From: Limisphaera sp.
GTDB lineage: Bacteria; Verrucomicrobiota; Verrucomicrobiia; Limisphaerales; Limisphaeraceae
Length of the DNA: 64,000 bases
Reading direction: 5' to 3'
NCBI GenBank assembly: GCA_025057755.1
Contig: JANWVC010000008.1
Span: 186,001 to 250,000, forward strand
Shown: positions 44,221 through 53,909 of the stretch, piece after piece
Layout: each line of letters opens with the position of its first letter
How positions within the stretch are numbered: the stretch's first letter is position 1
Notes under the pieces: generated by a model
Databases searched by the model: none
Seen by the model: the letters and a program-made list of their open reading frames with translations, nothing else
What the model was told of the DNA's origin: nothing
Position numbers and translations under genes: made by a program

Positions 44221-47200
44221 ATGCCCAAGCGACCGTCTCACTGGTTATTGATCAGCCTGGTTCTTTTCAGTCTCTCTGCGTGGTTGTGGCACTGGGCGGA
44301 GCGACGCCAGACCGCGCAGCGGAAAGCGGCCGCGTCGTTCGGTCATCCAATCCTGCAACCGTTGATGACGAACGTGGCGCTGGACATTACTCCCCGAAGC
44401 CTGCGCGTAGCGCTGGGCGACCGGTTTAGACAGGAGAGCTGGAGAACCAATGGGATGGGACCCGGCTTAGCGGGGCTGCGTTTGACCAATGCGGCCCATA
44501 CGGCCGAGCAGTGGCTGCGATTACGAACGGCTCTCTTGTTGGAAAACGCCTGGATCGACACGGCCGCCGGTGCACCGGCAAGCCCGCCACCTCACCTTCG
44601 AGGCTTGGATGACCCTGGCGCCTATCTGGTGCAGCATCGCGGTGTAGATGCGGCACATATCATGCGCGTGTTCCAAACGCTCGGAGTAAAGCCAGTGTCA
44701 TACGTGCCCAATAATGCCTATCTCGTTCGAGGGGATCGCACGGTGGCGGCGCGACTTGCCTCTCATCCTGATATACAGGCGGTCCTGCCTTATGAGCCTT
44801 ATTATAAGTTACGAGGCGAGTTGTTGGCACGCGCCGTCGCCGGTGCGCCCTTGGGCTTGGGCGACCAAGTGTATGTGGCACTCTTTGCGGATGCAGCCGA
44901 TGAGGTGCGCGCAGCTTTGCAGCGGATCGGAGCGAAAGTATGGGCGGAGGAACCTTCGCCCTTTGGGCCGGTCCTGACAGTGGAGCCTCCCCCAGAACGA
45001 TGGCTGGAGTTAGCAGTATGGCCGGGCGTTCAGTTGATGGAGATCGCCACAGACCGGGTGCCCGCTAATGACTTGGGGCGGGTCCGTATGGGTGTTTCGC
45101 CTACGCCGGTTTCTCCAGACAATTACCTGGGTCTTACTGGCTCGAATGTTCTGATTAATGTCAATGATTCGGGCGTGGATGCTTCCCATCCCGACTTGCA
45201 GGGGCGGATGTCGGGGGCCACAGCGGAGGCATTGACCGACACTAACGGCCATGGCACGCACGTGGTCGGAACCATTGCGGGCAATGGTCTGATGTCTCCT
45301 ACGGTGTTCCATGCCAGCGGGTCACCGATGCCGGCCGTAGCTGGACAGTTCCGCGGCATGGCACCGGGAGTGCGTGTTTATGTGCAGAGCGTGGGCTTGG
45401 CGAATCGGCCAGGACAAGCCGACGCCCGTGCGCTGGTCCCAGATGCCGTGCTTCAGGAGCGGGCGGCCCAAACCAATGCATTGATTTCCAACAACAGTTG
45501 GCATTACGCGGGCAACACTGGCTACGACCTGGCCGCCGCCCGGTACGACGCGGCAACCCGGGACGCCCTGCCCGGCGAACCTGGTTCGCAACCCCTGTTG
45601 TTTGTTTTTGCTGCGGGAAATTATGGTGCGGGCAATGGGTCGGGTTTGGGTGGAACAGCCGACAGCATTCGCTCGCCTGGCACTGCTAAGAACGTCATCA
45701 CCGTAGGATCGCTAGAGCAGCCACGACAGATTACGAATGAAGTGACTATCTGTCGTCAGACTGATACGGGCACAAATGTGATCCAGAGTTGTTCCACCAA
45801 TGCGATTTGGAGGGATGAGACTGATAGTGATGACCAGGTGGCAGCCGTTTCAAGCCGGGGCAACACGGGCATTGGTGTGGAGGGCGAGTTTGGTCGGTTC
45901 AAGCCGGATGTGGTGGCTCCCGGACAATGGGTGGTTTCGACTCGTTCACAGCACTGGGATGAACAGAGTTATTATAATCCTACGAATACTTACATAGACG
46001 ATTTTGCTGGATTGATCATCCCTCGGGGTGCCATCAACCGTTATTCGGTGTTCGTTCCATACAACGCGGTTCGGCTGGACATTGAGTTGCGTCCGCATCG
46101 AGATTCACCGGTTCCATTTCCGAATTTGCCCATTTTCGTGCGTGCCGGGGATTTTCCTGGCCCGGCGGACGTGGCTGGCACGAATCGGGTCTCCATTCCG
46201 TCGGATGTCATGCCCGCATTGTCGCCGCGCGATATCAGCTGGAACGTCGGTGTCGGCAACCCCACGGCGAGAGACGTGACGCTGAACCTGCGGATCCGTT
46301 TGTACACCACCAACGACACGGGGAACGAGTTGGAAGTGCGTCGGCAACTAAATGAGGGATTAGGCCCATGGTACCGATACGAGAGCGGGAGCAGTATGGC
46401 GGCAGCGCATGTGGCCGGCACGCTGGCCCTGATCCAAGAGTTCTTTGCGCGTTACGGGATGAAGCCCAGTCCGGCGTTGATGAAGGCCCTTCTCATCAAT
46501 GGAGCCCGGTCGGTCAACGCAATGTACGACTTTGAGGTCCCAACCTTGCACAATTACCAGGGTTGGGGTCTGGTGCGCCTGCCTACTGTCCTGCCACCCG
46601 CGCTGACCAATGGATTGCCTCCTCGGGGGGGGCCCATAATGTTTTACGATCAGAGTGTGACCAATGCGCTAGTGACTGGTGACCGGCACGTGCGGCAATT
46701 GACCCTTCGAGAGGAGGCTCGGGCCCTGCCATTGCGTGTGACGCTGGTTTGGACGGACCCGCCTGCCAACCCGGCCGTGGGCGTCAAATTGGTGAACGAC
46801 TTGGATCTGGTCGTGACAAACTTGGATACAGGCCAGGTTTACTTCGGCAATGACATTCCCGGGGGTAGCGATTTTACCCAGCCTTGGCGTACCAACGAGT
46901 TGCCCCGAATGGATATGGTGAACAATGTGGAGAACGTGTTCCTTGCCCCTCCCTTGGGCACCAATTACACCATCACCGTGATTGGCCGAAGGATTCATGT
47001 CAATGCTCTCACAGCCCATACGAACCACATCGCCCAGGATTACGCTCTGGTTGTTTCCTGTGGGGATGGTGATTTGCCAAATGCGTTTACCATATCCGAG
47101 CCAGTGCGATCCGGCTCGGCGGTCACAAGTTTGCGACAGACCACGAATACATTTTCTTCGGAACGCACACCGGGTTATGCGGGCATTCTGTTGCTGGGTG

Positions 47201-50200
47201 AGCGAGCGGGTGCCAATCCAGCGCTGTTGGGTTTGACCAATGGATTGGCCTCCCAGTGGCGATTCTATGTTTTGACCAACACTCATAATTATACAAACGC
47301 AGCATTTATCACCTTTTTGCCTCACACCTTGTCGGTCTCCCGCATGGGCGTTCTTGAGGAGTCCGGGTCAAACGCGACGCGGCTGGAAGCAGACATTGAT
47401 CTATACGTTTCTCGAAATCCGGCGCTAACCAATCTGGATCCCATAGCCGTGGCCACCGCGGATCGTTCCCGTGGGCGCGGTGGCACGGAACTAATCGTCT
47501 ATTCGAATGCGGCGCCGGGAGCGGTGTATTACGTGGGCGTGAAGGCTGAGGATCAGATGGCCGCTGATTACGGTTTCCTGGGGATCTTCAGTTTATTGCC
47601 CTTCAGCACATTGGAGGACGGCAACCAAATCGTACGGGGTTTCCCCGTGCCGGCGGTCATTCCAGACGGTTCGCCGGCGGCACCGGGCGTTGCATGGATC
47701 TTTGGCGTGGCTACATGGCCGATGCAAGTGCGTCGGGTGGTGGTTACCAACGGGCTGACGCATCAAAACTTCGGCGATCTAGTTGTGAGTCTTACGCATA
47801 ACAACATCTTTGCTGTCTTGCGGAATCACACGTACCCGTCAATTCCACCGCCTCTCTCGGCATGGACGGTCTATGAAGATCACGGGGAGGGCGATGTGTC
47901 TGGAGCTCAGCGATCAGATGGACCAGGCTCCCTTCGAGATTTCACTGGTGAAGAGGCCGCGGGACTATGGGTTTTGCAGGCCTTGGACGACGCGCTGACC
48001 CAAACAGGCCGGGTGGACCATTTCTCGCTGCGCATTGAGCCCCAGTTATTGGACCAAACAAACACATGGCGCGGCATTGAGCCTTTTTCCTTCAGATATG
48101 AAGTTGTGGATGTCCCGGAAGACGGCACGAATCTCACCATTTGTGTGGTCACGACGAATGCACCTGTAGAGCTTTATTTGCGGTATGGGGACTTTCCGAC
48201 GCGGACGCAGTATGATTACTTCCGATTAATCTCGGTCCCGGGAGCATGTCTGGGAGTGGACCGAAGCATGACGCCGCCGTTGCGGGCGGGCCGGTATTAT
48301 CTGGGCGTTTATAATCCACATCCTTTTCGTGTATATGTTCAGATTGTGGCTCGAGTGGATCGCGATCTATTGGGGATTCGGCCAGTGTTGATTACCTCGA
48401 ATCTTGAGCAAGAACTGTTGGACGACGCTGTTAACTATGCCGAAATGACCGTGACCAATCGTGGCCGGATTGCCTCCCTTGAGGTGGGAGTCAGGATCGA
48501 TCATCCGCGGGTTTCCGATTTGGCGATTACTTTGGTCAGTCCCCGAGGCACGCGAGTTCTGTTGAGCGAGGCGCGGGGATGGACCAGTACGGCCGGGATG
48601 GGATCCAGTTATTGGATCACCAACATAGTGCCTGTGGAGTATAGTGGAGGACCGGAGGCAGTCACGAATGTTGTGGATGTAGGGATCAATGAGGGTAGCG
48701 TGCATATCGAATACAACTTTTATGGGCTACGGGATCGGTTAAAGGTTTACTATGAAGGAGTATTGTTAGCAGACACGGGCCTGACAAATGGGGCAGGTGT
48801 TCTGAATATCTCGTTCGGTCCTGGCCGTTCCACGGCTTTGACGATCACAGTGAATGAGGGAGGGAATCCGGAACCGTGGACGGAATGGTGGTATCGGCTG
48901 ACCTCGGTGCGCGAAGTGCATAACTACCTGATCTTTACGGAAAATACGAGTCTGGCGGCTGCGCCCATCAAGTTTTTGAGCCCTCCGTTTGCGCCGCCGA
49001 CGAATCGCACCGTGTCCTTATTGAGCAGCTTTGAGACGGTGCCGGAGGGCTGGTACGAACCGGGCTCGGTGGTGGAAGGCTGGACAATCGGAGGCAGCGG
49101 ACCTGTGCAAGTGGTGAATCATGCAGCGTGGACGCATACAGGTGTCAAGTTTCTGAGTTTGGGACGTGGCAGTTTGAGGCAGGATCTGGCGACCGTTCCG
49201 GGGCGGAATTACTTGCTTCAGTTTGTCTCGCGAGCCGCGGTTCCTTTGCAAGGGATGATTAGTTGGTGGCCGGGAGAGGGGAATGCCCAGGACGTAGTCA
49301 GTGGTTATAACGGTTTTTACCGCGGCGCTGCTGGCACCAGGTTCACCAACGGTGTTGTCGGAACTGCATTTGGATTCGACGGCATTGCAGATGCCATTCA
49401 GGTTCCCAATCAGACCGCTTTTCAGGTCACCACGGGGATGACAGCTGAAGCGTGGGTGTATCCCACGGCTTATGGAGCCATGCGTGACATTCTCACGCGT
49501 TGGGGCGGTGAGGGATTGAACGATCGGACTTTTCGTCTGTCTCTGGATTCTATCGGGCGGCCCCATTTCGCAGTCAGCTTTGACGGTTCAGAATGCATAT
49601 ATCCATGCAGCGTCTATGCCGTGGATCCGATCCCCTTGCGGACGTGGAGCCATGTTGCCGGGACGTATGACGGTGAGTCCATACGTTTGTATGTGAACGG
49701 GGTATTGGTGTCGGAGGTCTTTCAACCCGGTCACCTCTGGCGCGGTTCGACAGATTTGGTGATTGGAGGCCAAGTAAGCTTGGGCACGTTGTTCTTCCCG
49801 TTCGCTGGCTTGATTGATGAACCGGCGCTTTATGGACGGGCTCTCGGGGCAGAAGAGATCCGATGGATTTATGAGGCCGGCAGCCGGGGCAAGTGTGGCT
49901 TGGCGACGCCGCCCATTGCTTGCGGTTTTTCCTCGTTGGTTCGATTGTCGGTGGATGGTGCGATCACCAATCTGATTTGGAATACTGCTACTAATTGGAT
50001 GACCAACACGGTTTCGTTTACAGCCCACCACCCGAGGACGACTGTGGTTTTGGAGCCCGGTTTAACGGGTTCACAGATATGGTTGGATACGTTTGTGCTG
50101 ACGGAGTTTCCAAGTCCTTTGTACGCTCTACCGGAAGAATCCCTGCGAGATCTTACCGGAGAGGAGGGGTTCGGAAGATGGCAGCTGGAAATCTGGGATA

Positions 50201-51540
50201 TGCGCGCCGGTGGAACCAATCCACCTTCGCTCCTGCGGAGCTGGCAGTTACGCATCGTGTTCTTACGGGATTTTGCGGAGCCGTCGGCTTTGGTCAATGG
50301 TCAGTCAATGACCAACATAGCTCCGGCGGGACAGATGACGTTCCATACCGTGCGGGTGCCGGCATGGGCGCTGGGAGCCACCAACCGCTTGTTGGAGGCA
50401 AGTGCGCCGGTGAACCTGTGGTTCAACCAGGATCGTGTGCCCTATGGCACCAATTCGGGGGACAGGTTGTTGTTGTCACAAGGCCGGTTTGGACAGTTCA
50501 TCCTGACGACGCAATCCATACCGCCGCTAGTGTCCGGGGCCACCTACTATCTAGCCGTGGAAAACACCAATGCGGTGCCGGTGACGTACAGCTTGCGGGT
50601 TGACTTCAATGTTACTCCCTTGACGAACGGGGTACCCTTTTATGGGATAGAAAGCCCCGGAAGCGGTGCGAGGTACTTCAGTTATGTGGTGTCGCCCGCG
50701 GCAGACAGCGTCTTATTCCGGCTCAGTGAGTTGACAGCCAATGCAGACCTGGTTGTGCGACGTGGGTTCACTCCGCCAACTCTCGGCGAATTTGATTATG
50801 GCAGTTTTCAGCCGGGTTTGTGGGATGAGGAGGTGGTTATCCTGACGAATTCGTGGCCGGTGCCTTTGACGCCTGGCATGTGGTTGTTGGGCATTTACAA
50901 TCGGGATACTGCGCCAGCGTCTTACAGTTTGCTAGCCATGGAACAGAGCTGGCCCAACCGCATTGTCACGTTGACAAATGGCGTGTCGTACGCCGACAGC
51001 ATCGGGCCCGCAGAAACAGATTATTATCGGTTTGTCGTCCCCGCGGATGCAACCCGGGCACAGTTTGATCTTGAGGGTGCAACGGCGGACGTCGCGCTGG
51101 TGGCGCGCAAGGGTTGGCCCCCGGCAACGCTGGACAATTATGATTACCTGAGTGCGAACCCGGGCTCAGGAGAGGAGTCCATACTCATCTTCCGGACCAG
51201 CGAGCCCGTGCCTTTGACCGCAGGGGAATGGTACGTTTCAGCCGTAAATGTGACGGCCGGCGAAACCAGTTACAGAATCCGGGCCACTGCATGGCCCAGC
51301 ACGGGACGCCCGGTGCGGGTGGTAGGCATCCGGCTGGCTGAGGCAGGGTTGTGTCTGACCTGGTCTGCGTTGCCGGGCGCCCGTTATTACGTGGAAGGGA
51401 TGGAATCACTGGACTCCGGTCAGTGGATGGCGATTTCACCGACATTGACCGCTTCTGGAACGAATTTGACGTGGTGTGTGCCTTTGCCGTCCCCGTATCA
51501 TTTCTTCCGAGTTGTGGATGGTGTTCGGATAGCTCCCTGA
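44221..51540 (+). CDS. Giant secreted subtilisin-like protease (S8) with accessory domains
   Basis: A 2439-residue exported protein, last gene of the operon. Signal-anchor at residues 8-26. The S8 domain shows the triad: Asp316 in NVNDSGVDASHPD, His344 in NGHGTHVVGTIAG, Ser725 in ESGSSMAAAH, and oxyanion Asn467 in FAAGNYGAG. Downstream are two or three proprotein-convertase-type P-like modules (for example near residues 1160-1280 and 1420-1520), a LamG/concanavalin-like domain (about 1680-1890, TWSHVAGTYDGESIRLYVNG), and two pre-peptidase C-terminal repeats near 2130-2350. No sorting anchor at the C-terminus. GGAG precedes the ATG by 9 bases. Plausible substrate of the pseudopilus machine just upstream. 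Confidence 0.88.
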   Translation: MPKRPSHWLLISLVLFSLSAWLWHWAERRQTAQRKAAASFGHPILQPLMTNVALDITPRSLRVALGDRFRQESWRTNGMGPGLAGLRLTNAAHTAEQWLRLRTALLLENAWIDTAAGAPASPPPHLRGLDDPGAYLVQHRGVDAAHIMRVFQTLGVKPVSYVPNNAYLVRGDRTVAARLASHPDIQAVLPYEPYYKLRGELLARAVAGAPLGLGDQVYVALFADAADEVRAALQRIGAKVWAEEPSPFGPVLTVEPPPERWLELAVWPGVQLMEIATDRVPANDLGRVRMGVSPTPVSPDNYLGLTGSNVLINVNDSGVDASHPDLQGRMSGATAEALTDTNGHGTHVVGTIAGNGLMSPTVFHASGSPMPAVAGQFRGMAPGVRVYVQSVGLANRPGQADARALVPDAVLQERAAQTNALISNNSWHYAGNTGYDLAAARYDAATRDALPGEPGSQPLLFVFAAGNYGAGNGSGLGGTADSIRSPGTAKNVITVGSLEQPRQITNEVTICRQTDTGTNVIQSCSTNAIWRDETDSDDQVAAVSSRGNTGIGVEGEFGRFKPDVVAPGQWVVSTRSQHWDEQSYYNPTNTYIDDFAGLIIPRGAINRYSVFVPYNAVRLDIELRPHRDSPVPFPNLPIFVRAGDFPGPADVAGTNRVSIPSDVMPALSPRDISWNVGVGNPTARDVTLNLRIRLYTTNDTGNELEVRRQLNEGLGPWYRYESGSSMAAAHVAGTLALIQEFFARYGMKPSPALMKALLINGARSVNAMYDFEVPTLHNYQGWGLVRLPTVLPPALTNGLPPRGGPIMFYDQSVTNALVTGDRHVRQLTLREEARALPLRVTLVWTDPPANPAVGVKLVNDLDLVVTNLDTGQVYFGNDIPGGSDFTQPWRTNELPRMDMVNNVENVFLAPPLGTNYTITVIGRRIHVNALTAHTNHIAQDYALVVSCGDGDLPNAFTISEPVRSGSAVTSLRQTTNTFSSERTPGYAGILLLGERAGANPALLGLTNGLASQWRFYVLTNTHNYTNAAFITFLPHTLSVSRMGVLEESGSNATRLEADIDLYVSRNPALTNLDPIAVATADRSRGRGGTELIVYSNAAPGAVYYVGVKAEDQMAADYGFLGIFSLLPFSTLEDGNQIVRGFPVPAVIPDGSPAAPGVAWIFGVATWPMQVRRVVVTNGLTHQNFGDLVVSLTHNNIFAVLRNHTYPSIPPPLSAWTVYEDHGEGDVSGAQRSDGPGSLRDFTGEEAAGLWVLQALDDALTQTGRVDHFSLRIEPQLLDQTNTWRGIEPFSFRYEVVDVPEDGTNLTICVVTTNAPVELYLRYGDFPTRTQYDYFRLISVPGACLGVDRSMTPPLRAGRYYLGVYNPHPFRVYVQIVARVDRDLLGIRPVLITSNLEQELLDDAVNYAEMTVTNRGRIASLEVGVRIDHPRVSDLAITLVSPRGTRVLLSEARGWTSTAGMGSSYWITNIVPVEYSGGPEAVTNVVDVGINEGSVHIEYNFYGLRDRLKVYYEGVLLADTGLTNGAGVLNISFGPGRSTALTITVNEGGNPEPWTEWWYRLTSVREVHNYLIFTENTSLAAAPIKFLSPPFAPPTNRTVSLLSSFETVPEGWYEPGSVVEGWTIGGSGPVQVVNHAAWTHTGVKFLSLGRGSLRQDLATVPGRNYLLQFVSRAAVPLQGMISWWPGEGNAQDVVSGYNGFYRGAAGTRFTNGVVGTAFGFDGIADAIQVPNQTAFQVTTGMTAEAWVYPTAYGAMRDILTRWGGEGLNDRTFRLSLDSIGRPHFAVSFDGSECIYPCSVYAVDPIPLRTWSHVAGTYDGESIRLYVNGVLVSEVFQPGHLWRGSTDLVIGGQVSLGTLFFPFAGLIDEPALYGRALGAEEIRWIYEAGSRGKCGLATPPIACGFSSLVRLSVDGAITNLIWNTATNWMTNTVSFTAHHPRTTVVLEPGLTGSQIWLDTFVLTEFPSPLYALPEESLRDLTGEEGFGRWQLEIWDMRAGGTNPPSLLRSWQLRIVFLRDFAEPSALVNGQSMTNIAPAGQMTFHTVRVPAWALGATNRLLEASAPVNLWFNQDRVPYGTNSGDRLLLSQGRFGQFILTTQSIPPLVSGATYYLAVENTNAVPVTYSLRVDFNVTPLTNGVPFYGIESPGSGARYFSYVVSPAADSVLFRLSELTANADLVVRRGFTPPTLGEFDYGSFQPGLWDEEVVILTNSWPVPLTPGMWLLGIYNRDTAPASYSLLAMEQSWPNRIVTLTNGVSYADSIGPAETDYYRFVVPADATRAQFDLEGATADVALVARKGWPPATLDNYDYLSANPGSGEESILIFRTSEPVPLTAGEWYVSAVNVTAGETSYRIRATAWPSTGRPVRVVGIRLAEAGLCLTWSALPGARYYVEGMESLDSGQWMAISPTLTASGTNLTWCVPLPSPYHFFRVVDGVRIAP

Positions 51541-51562
51541 GAGCGGTGCGAACGTGCAGGGT

Positions 51563-52495
51563 ATGACCGCTGAGCGTGTGGTGGTGTTGTGTGCGAACCC
51601 TGCGGTGGACGTGGAGTGGCAGGTGGACGGGGTGGTGCGAGAGGAGAAGAATCGGATTTTGGGGGAACGGCGGTGGGCTGGGGACAAAGGCGTGAACGTG
51701 GCTCGGTGGCTGCGTGTGTTGGGTGTGCCCTGCCGATTGATTCTGCCGATTGGCGGCGAAAGTGGCGCCATTCTAAGCGAAGCGTTACGGGCCGAAGGGC
51801 TGCCGCACGAGGCCGTTTCGGTTCAGGGGGAAACGCGGGTGAACGTGCTGGTAACGGATCCGCATGGGCGGCAGTGGCGGTTCAATCGGTTGGGTCCGCG
51901 GCTAGGTGCGCAGGAATGGCGCTGCTTGATAGAGTGTCTTGAAAGAGGAGTAGAAGAAGGCTGCACCTTGGTTGTTTTGGCAGGCAGTCTGCCCCGTGGC
52001 ATAGATTGCGATGCGTATGCCAAGATTGTCCGGAGAGCGCAGCAACGAGGCATCCGTTCGGTGGTAGATTGTGATGGCGAAACCCTGCGCAAGGTGGTCG
52101 ACGCGGGCCCGTTTCTGGTTAAACCCAACGGGTCTGAGCTTGCAGCTTGGTGGGGACATGCTGTGGAAAATGAGGTTACGGCGTTGCGCGCGGCGCGTGC
52201 CCTATCCAATCGAACCGGCGGGTGGGTGATGGTGAGTCGGGGATCCGGACGCGCCTTGTTAGTCCATGATGGCTGTGGCAGGGTCGTGAGGCGGGTTCCT
52301 CCCCGAGTCAGAGCGAGGAACCGGCTGGGAGCCGGCGATGCTATGTTGGTCGGAGCTTGTTGGGCCATTACAAAGGGCCTCCCCGCGGAGGATTGGCTCC
52401 GGGTAGGGGTTGAGACAGGCGCTCTGGCGACGCAACGGAGTCCGGGAGATCTGCCCACGACAGGTGAGATTTTACGGCGTTTGGGCTTTCGCTAG
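51563..52495 (+). CDS. PfkB-family sugar kinase (1-phosphofructokinase-like)
   Basis: A 310-residue ribokinase-fold kinase of the tagatose-6-phosphate / 1-phosphofructokinase group. The start VVVLCANPAVDVEWQVDG and the sugar-site motif AGDKGVNVARWLRVLG match that group. The catalytic end normally reads T/S-x-GAGD; here NRLGAGDAMLVG retains GAGD with its catalytic Asp, but the preceding T is replaced. Likely phosphorylates a phosphosugar using ATP. It follows the protease gene after 22 bases, so it might be the tail of that operon, although it is functionally unrelated. GTG at 51554 is an alternative start. Confidence 0.85.
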   Translation: MTAERVVVLCANPAVDVEWQVDGVVREEKNRILGERRWAGDKGVNVARWLRVLGVPCRLILPIGGESGAILSEALRAEGLPHEAVSVQGETRVNVLVTDPHGRQWRFNRLGPRLGAQEWRCLIECLERGVEEGCTLVVLAGSLPRGIDCDAYAKIVRRAQQRGIRSVVDCDGETLRKVVDAGPFLVKPNGSELAAWWGHAVENEVTALRAARALSNRTGGWVMVSRGSGRALLVHDGCGRVVRRVPPRVRARNRLGAGDAMLVGACWAITKGLPAEDWLRVGVETGALATQRSPGDLPTTGEILRRLGFR

Positions 52496-52605
52496 GTCGG
52501 GGTGGAAGCGCATGTTGCGGAAAGCGAGCCGAACGGCGTTGGGTGCCGGGAATGCCCCTTGGCATTGGTTTCGGCTGATGGATGCATGGGGGCTATGGTA
52601 GGAGC

Positions 52606-53346
52606 ATGAAAAAGGTCGGTTTGGGCTGGTGGACGTTAAGCTGCTTAGGATTCATGAGCGTGCCGTTGGTGGGTTGTGCTCCGTTGGACGAACCTCTCTC
52701 GGAGGCCGAATTGCGCCGCAGGATGGTTCGGGAGCAGTTGGCCGGGCCAGGCCGGGAGATTCGGCATGCGCGGGTGTTGCAGGCCATGGAGAAGGTTCCG
52801 AGGCACGAATTCGTCCCGGAGGCCATGCGAGCGCAAGCTTATGAGGATCGCCCTTTGCCCATTGGCTACGGACAGACCATCTCCCAACCATTTATTGTGG
52901 CCTTTATGACGGCGCAATTGGATCCGCAACCCGGAGAAAAAATTCTGGAGGTCGGCACGGGCTCCGGTTATCAGGCGGCCATTTTGGCGGAGTTGGGGGC
53001 TCAGGTTTACACAATTGAAATCTTGGGACCTTTGGCGGAATCAGCAGCAGCCACGCTTCGACGGTTGGGCTACACGAACGTGCAGATCCGAGTGGGGGAT
53101 GGATATTTGGGCTGGCCTGAGGCGGCGCCTTTTGACGCGATCATGGTGACCTGTGCACCCGACCATGTGCCGCAGCCTTTGGTCGATCAGTTGCGAGAAG
53201 GTGGAAGAATGATCATCCCAGTCGGTCCGCCGGGGTTGCAGGAATTGGTGTTGCTGAGAAAGTCCGGGGGGAAACTGGAACGACGCGCGGTATTGCCGGT
53301 GCTATTTGTGCCCATGACAGGTCCGCGCGCCCAGCCTCCGGGTTGA
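52606..53346 (+). CDS. pcm: Protein-L-isoaspartate O-methyltransferase, lipoprotein-like
   Basis: SAM-dependent repair enzyme that methylates L-isoaspartyl residues. The catalytic core has DRPLPIGYGQTISQPFIVAF, the PCMT substrate motif, SAM loop LEVGTGSGYQAAILAEL and RVGDGYLGWPEAAPFDAIMV. Unusually the start MKKVGLGWWTLSCLGFMS and following VPLVGCAPLDE form a lipoprotein signal with lipobox L-V-G-C, so the protein may be anchored outside the cytoplasm, where SAM is absent. Length 246. AGGAG abuts the ATG with a single base between, unusually tight. It follows pfkB by 110 bases. Confidence 0.86.
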   Translation: MKKVGLGWWTLSCLGFMSVPLVGCAPLDEPLSEAELRRRMVREQLAGPGREIRHARVLQAMEKVPRHEFVPEAMRAQAYEDRPLPIGYGQTISQPFIVAFMTAQLDPQPGEKILEVGTGSGYQAAILAELGAQVYTIEILGPLAESAAATLRRLGYTNVQIRVGDGYLGWPEAAPFDAIMVTCAPDHVPQPLVDQLREGGRMIIPVGPPGLQELVLLRKSGGKLERRAVLPVLFVPMTGPRAQPPG

Positions 53347-53376
53347 GATTAAAGGAGGGTGAAGCCGAACCATGAG

Positions 53377-53421
53377 TTGAAGTGGAGCCGAGCGGATTGA
53401 CTTGGGGGACCGACACTTCAA
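53377..53421 (+). terminator. Candidate terminator downstream of pcm
   Basis: TTGAAGTG (53377-53384) pairs with CACTTCAA (53414-53421) and a TTTT follows closely. It lies between convergent pcm and rpsT. The loop of 29 bases is large, so the call is moderate. Confidence 0.38.
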
Positions 53422-53471
53422 AGTTTTGAGAGCACCGATGATTGGCTGCTGTGAGGATAGGAGATCAGGTT

Positions 53472-53741
53472 TCACGCCCTTGCCAGTGTCTTAAGCCGCG
53501 CACTCAATCGTGACTTGGCTCGCGCGGCCCGACGTAAGGGGATGACCCCGGATTGGACAGCCTTATCCACTGCGGAGACGTACGCACGAAAGGCTTCTTC
53601 AGCTGCCTGCCGGTTTCCGGCGGCAATCGTGGAAAGGTAGGTCTTTTGAAGGCGTCGGAGCCGGGTTTTCACTGCCCGGTTTCGGAGACGACGCCTTTCG
53701 TTAACGCGCGCCGCTCGTGCTGCGGATCTTGTATTGGCCAT
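53472..53741 (-). CDS. rpsT: 30S ribosomal protein S20
   Basis: Primary 16S rRNA-binding protein of the small subunit. 89 residues, strongly basic, with the family's three-helix pattern: RSAARAARVNERRRLRNRAV, then LQKTYLSTIAAGNRQAAEEA, then VIPLRRAARAKSRLSARL. GGAG lies 6 bases ahead of the ATG, and a good promoter 50-80 bases upstream makes it a stand-alone unit. Confidence 0.93.
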   Translation of the reverse strand: MANTRSAARAARVNERRRLRNRAVKTRLRRLQKTYLSTIAAGNRQAAEEAFRAYVSAVDKAVQSGVIPLRRAARAKSRLSARLKTLARA

Positions 53742-53791
53742 AATTGCTCCAACGAAACAACACGCTTTGCTATCTCAAATTTGAGCTCCCA

Positions 53792-53819
53792 AGCATACGC
53801 CGGAACTTGGTTTCGTCAA
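53792..53819 (-). promoter_or_regulatory. Sigma-70-type promoter of rpsT
   Basis: TTGACG (53819-53814) and TATGCT (53797-53792) on the minus strand are 16 bases apart. A perfect 12-base palindrome CTCAAATTTGAG (53774-53785) lies at the expected transcription start in the leader. Confidence 0.45.
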
Positions 53820-53909
53820 TGCGAAGTTGGGGGCTGACCGCGATTCGGAGTGACAGGCAGGCGGAGCTTGGATAGCCGGAGTTCAAGGGGAGAGCGGAGC
53901 AGCCACCGG

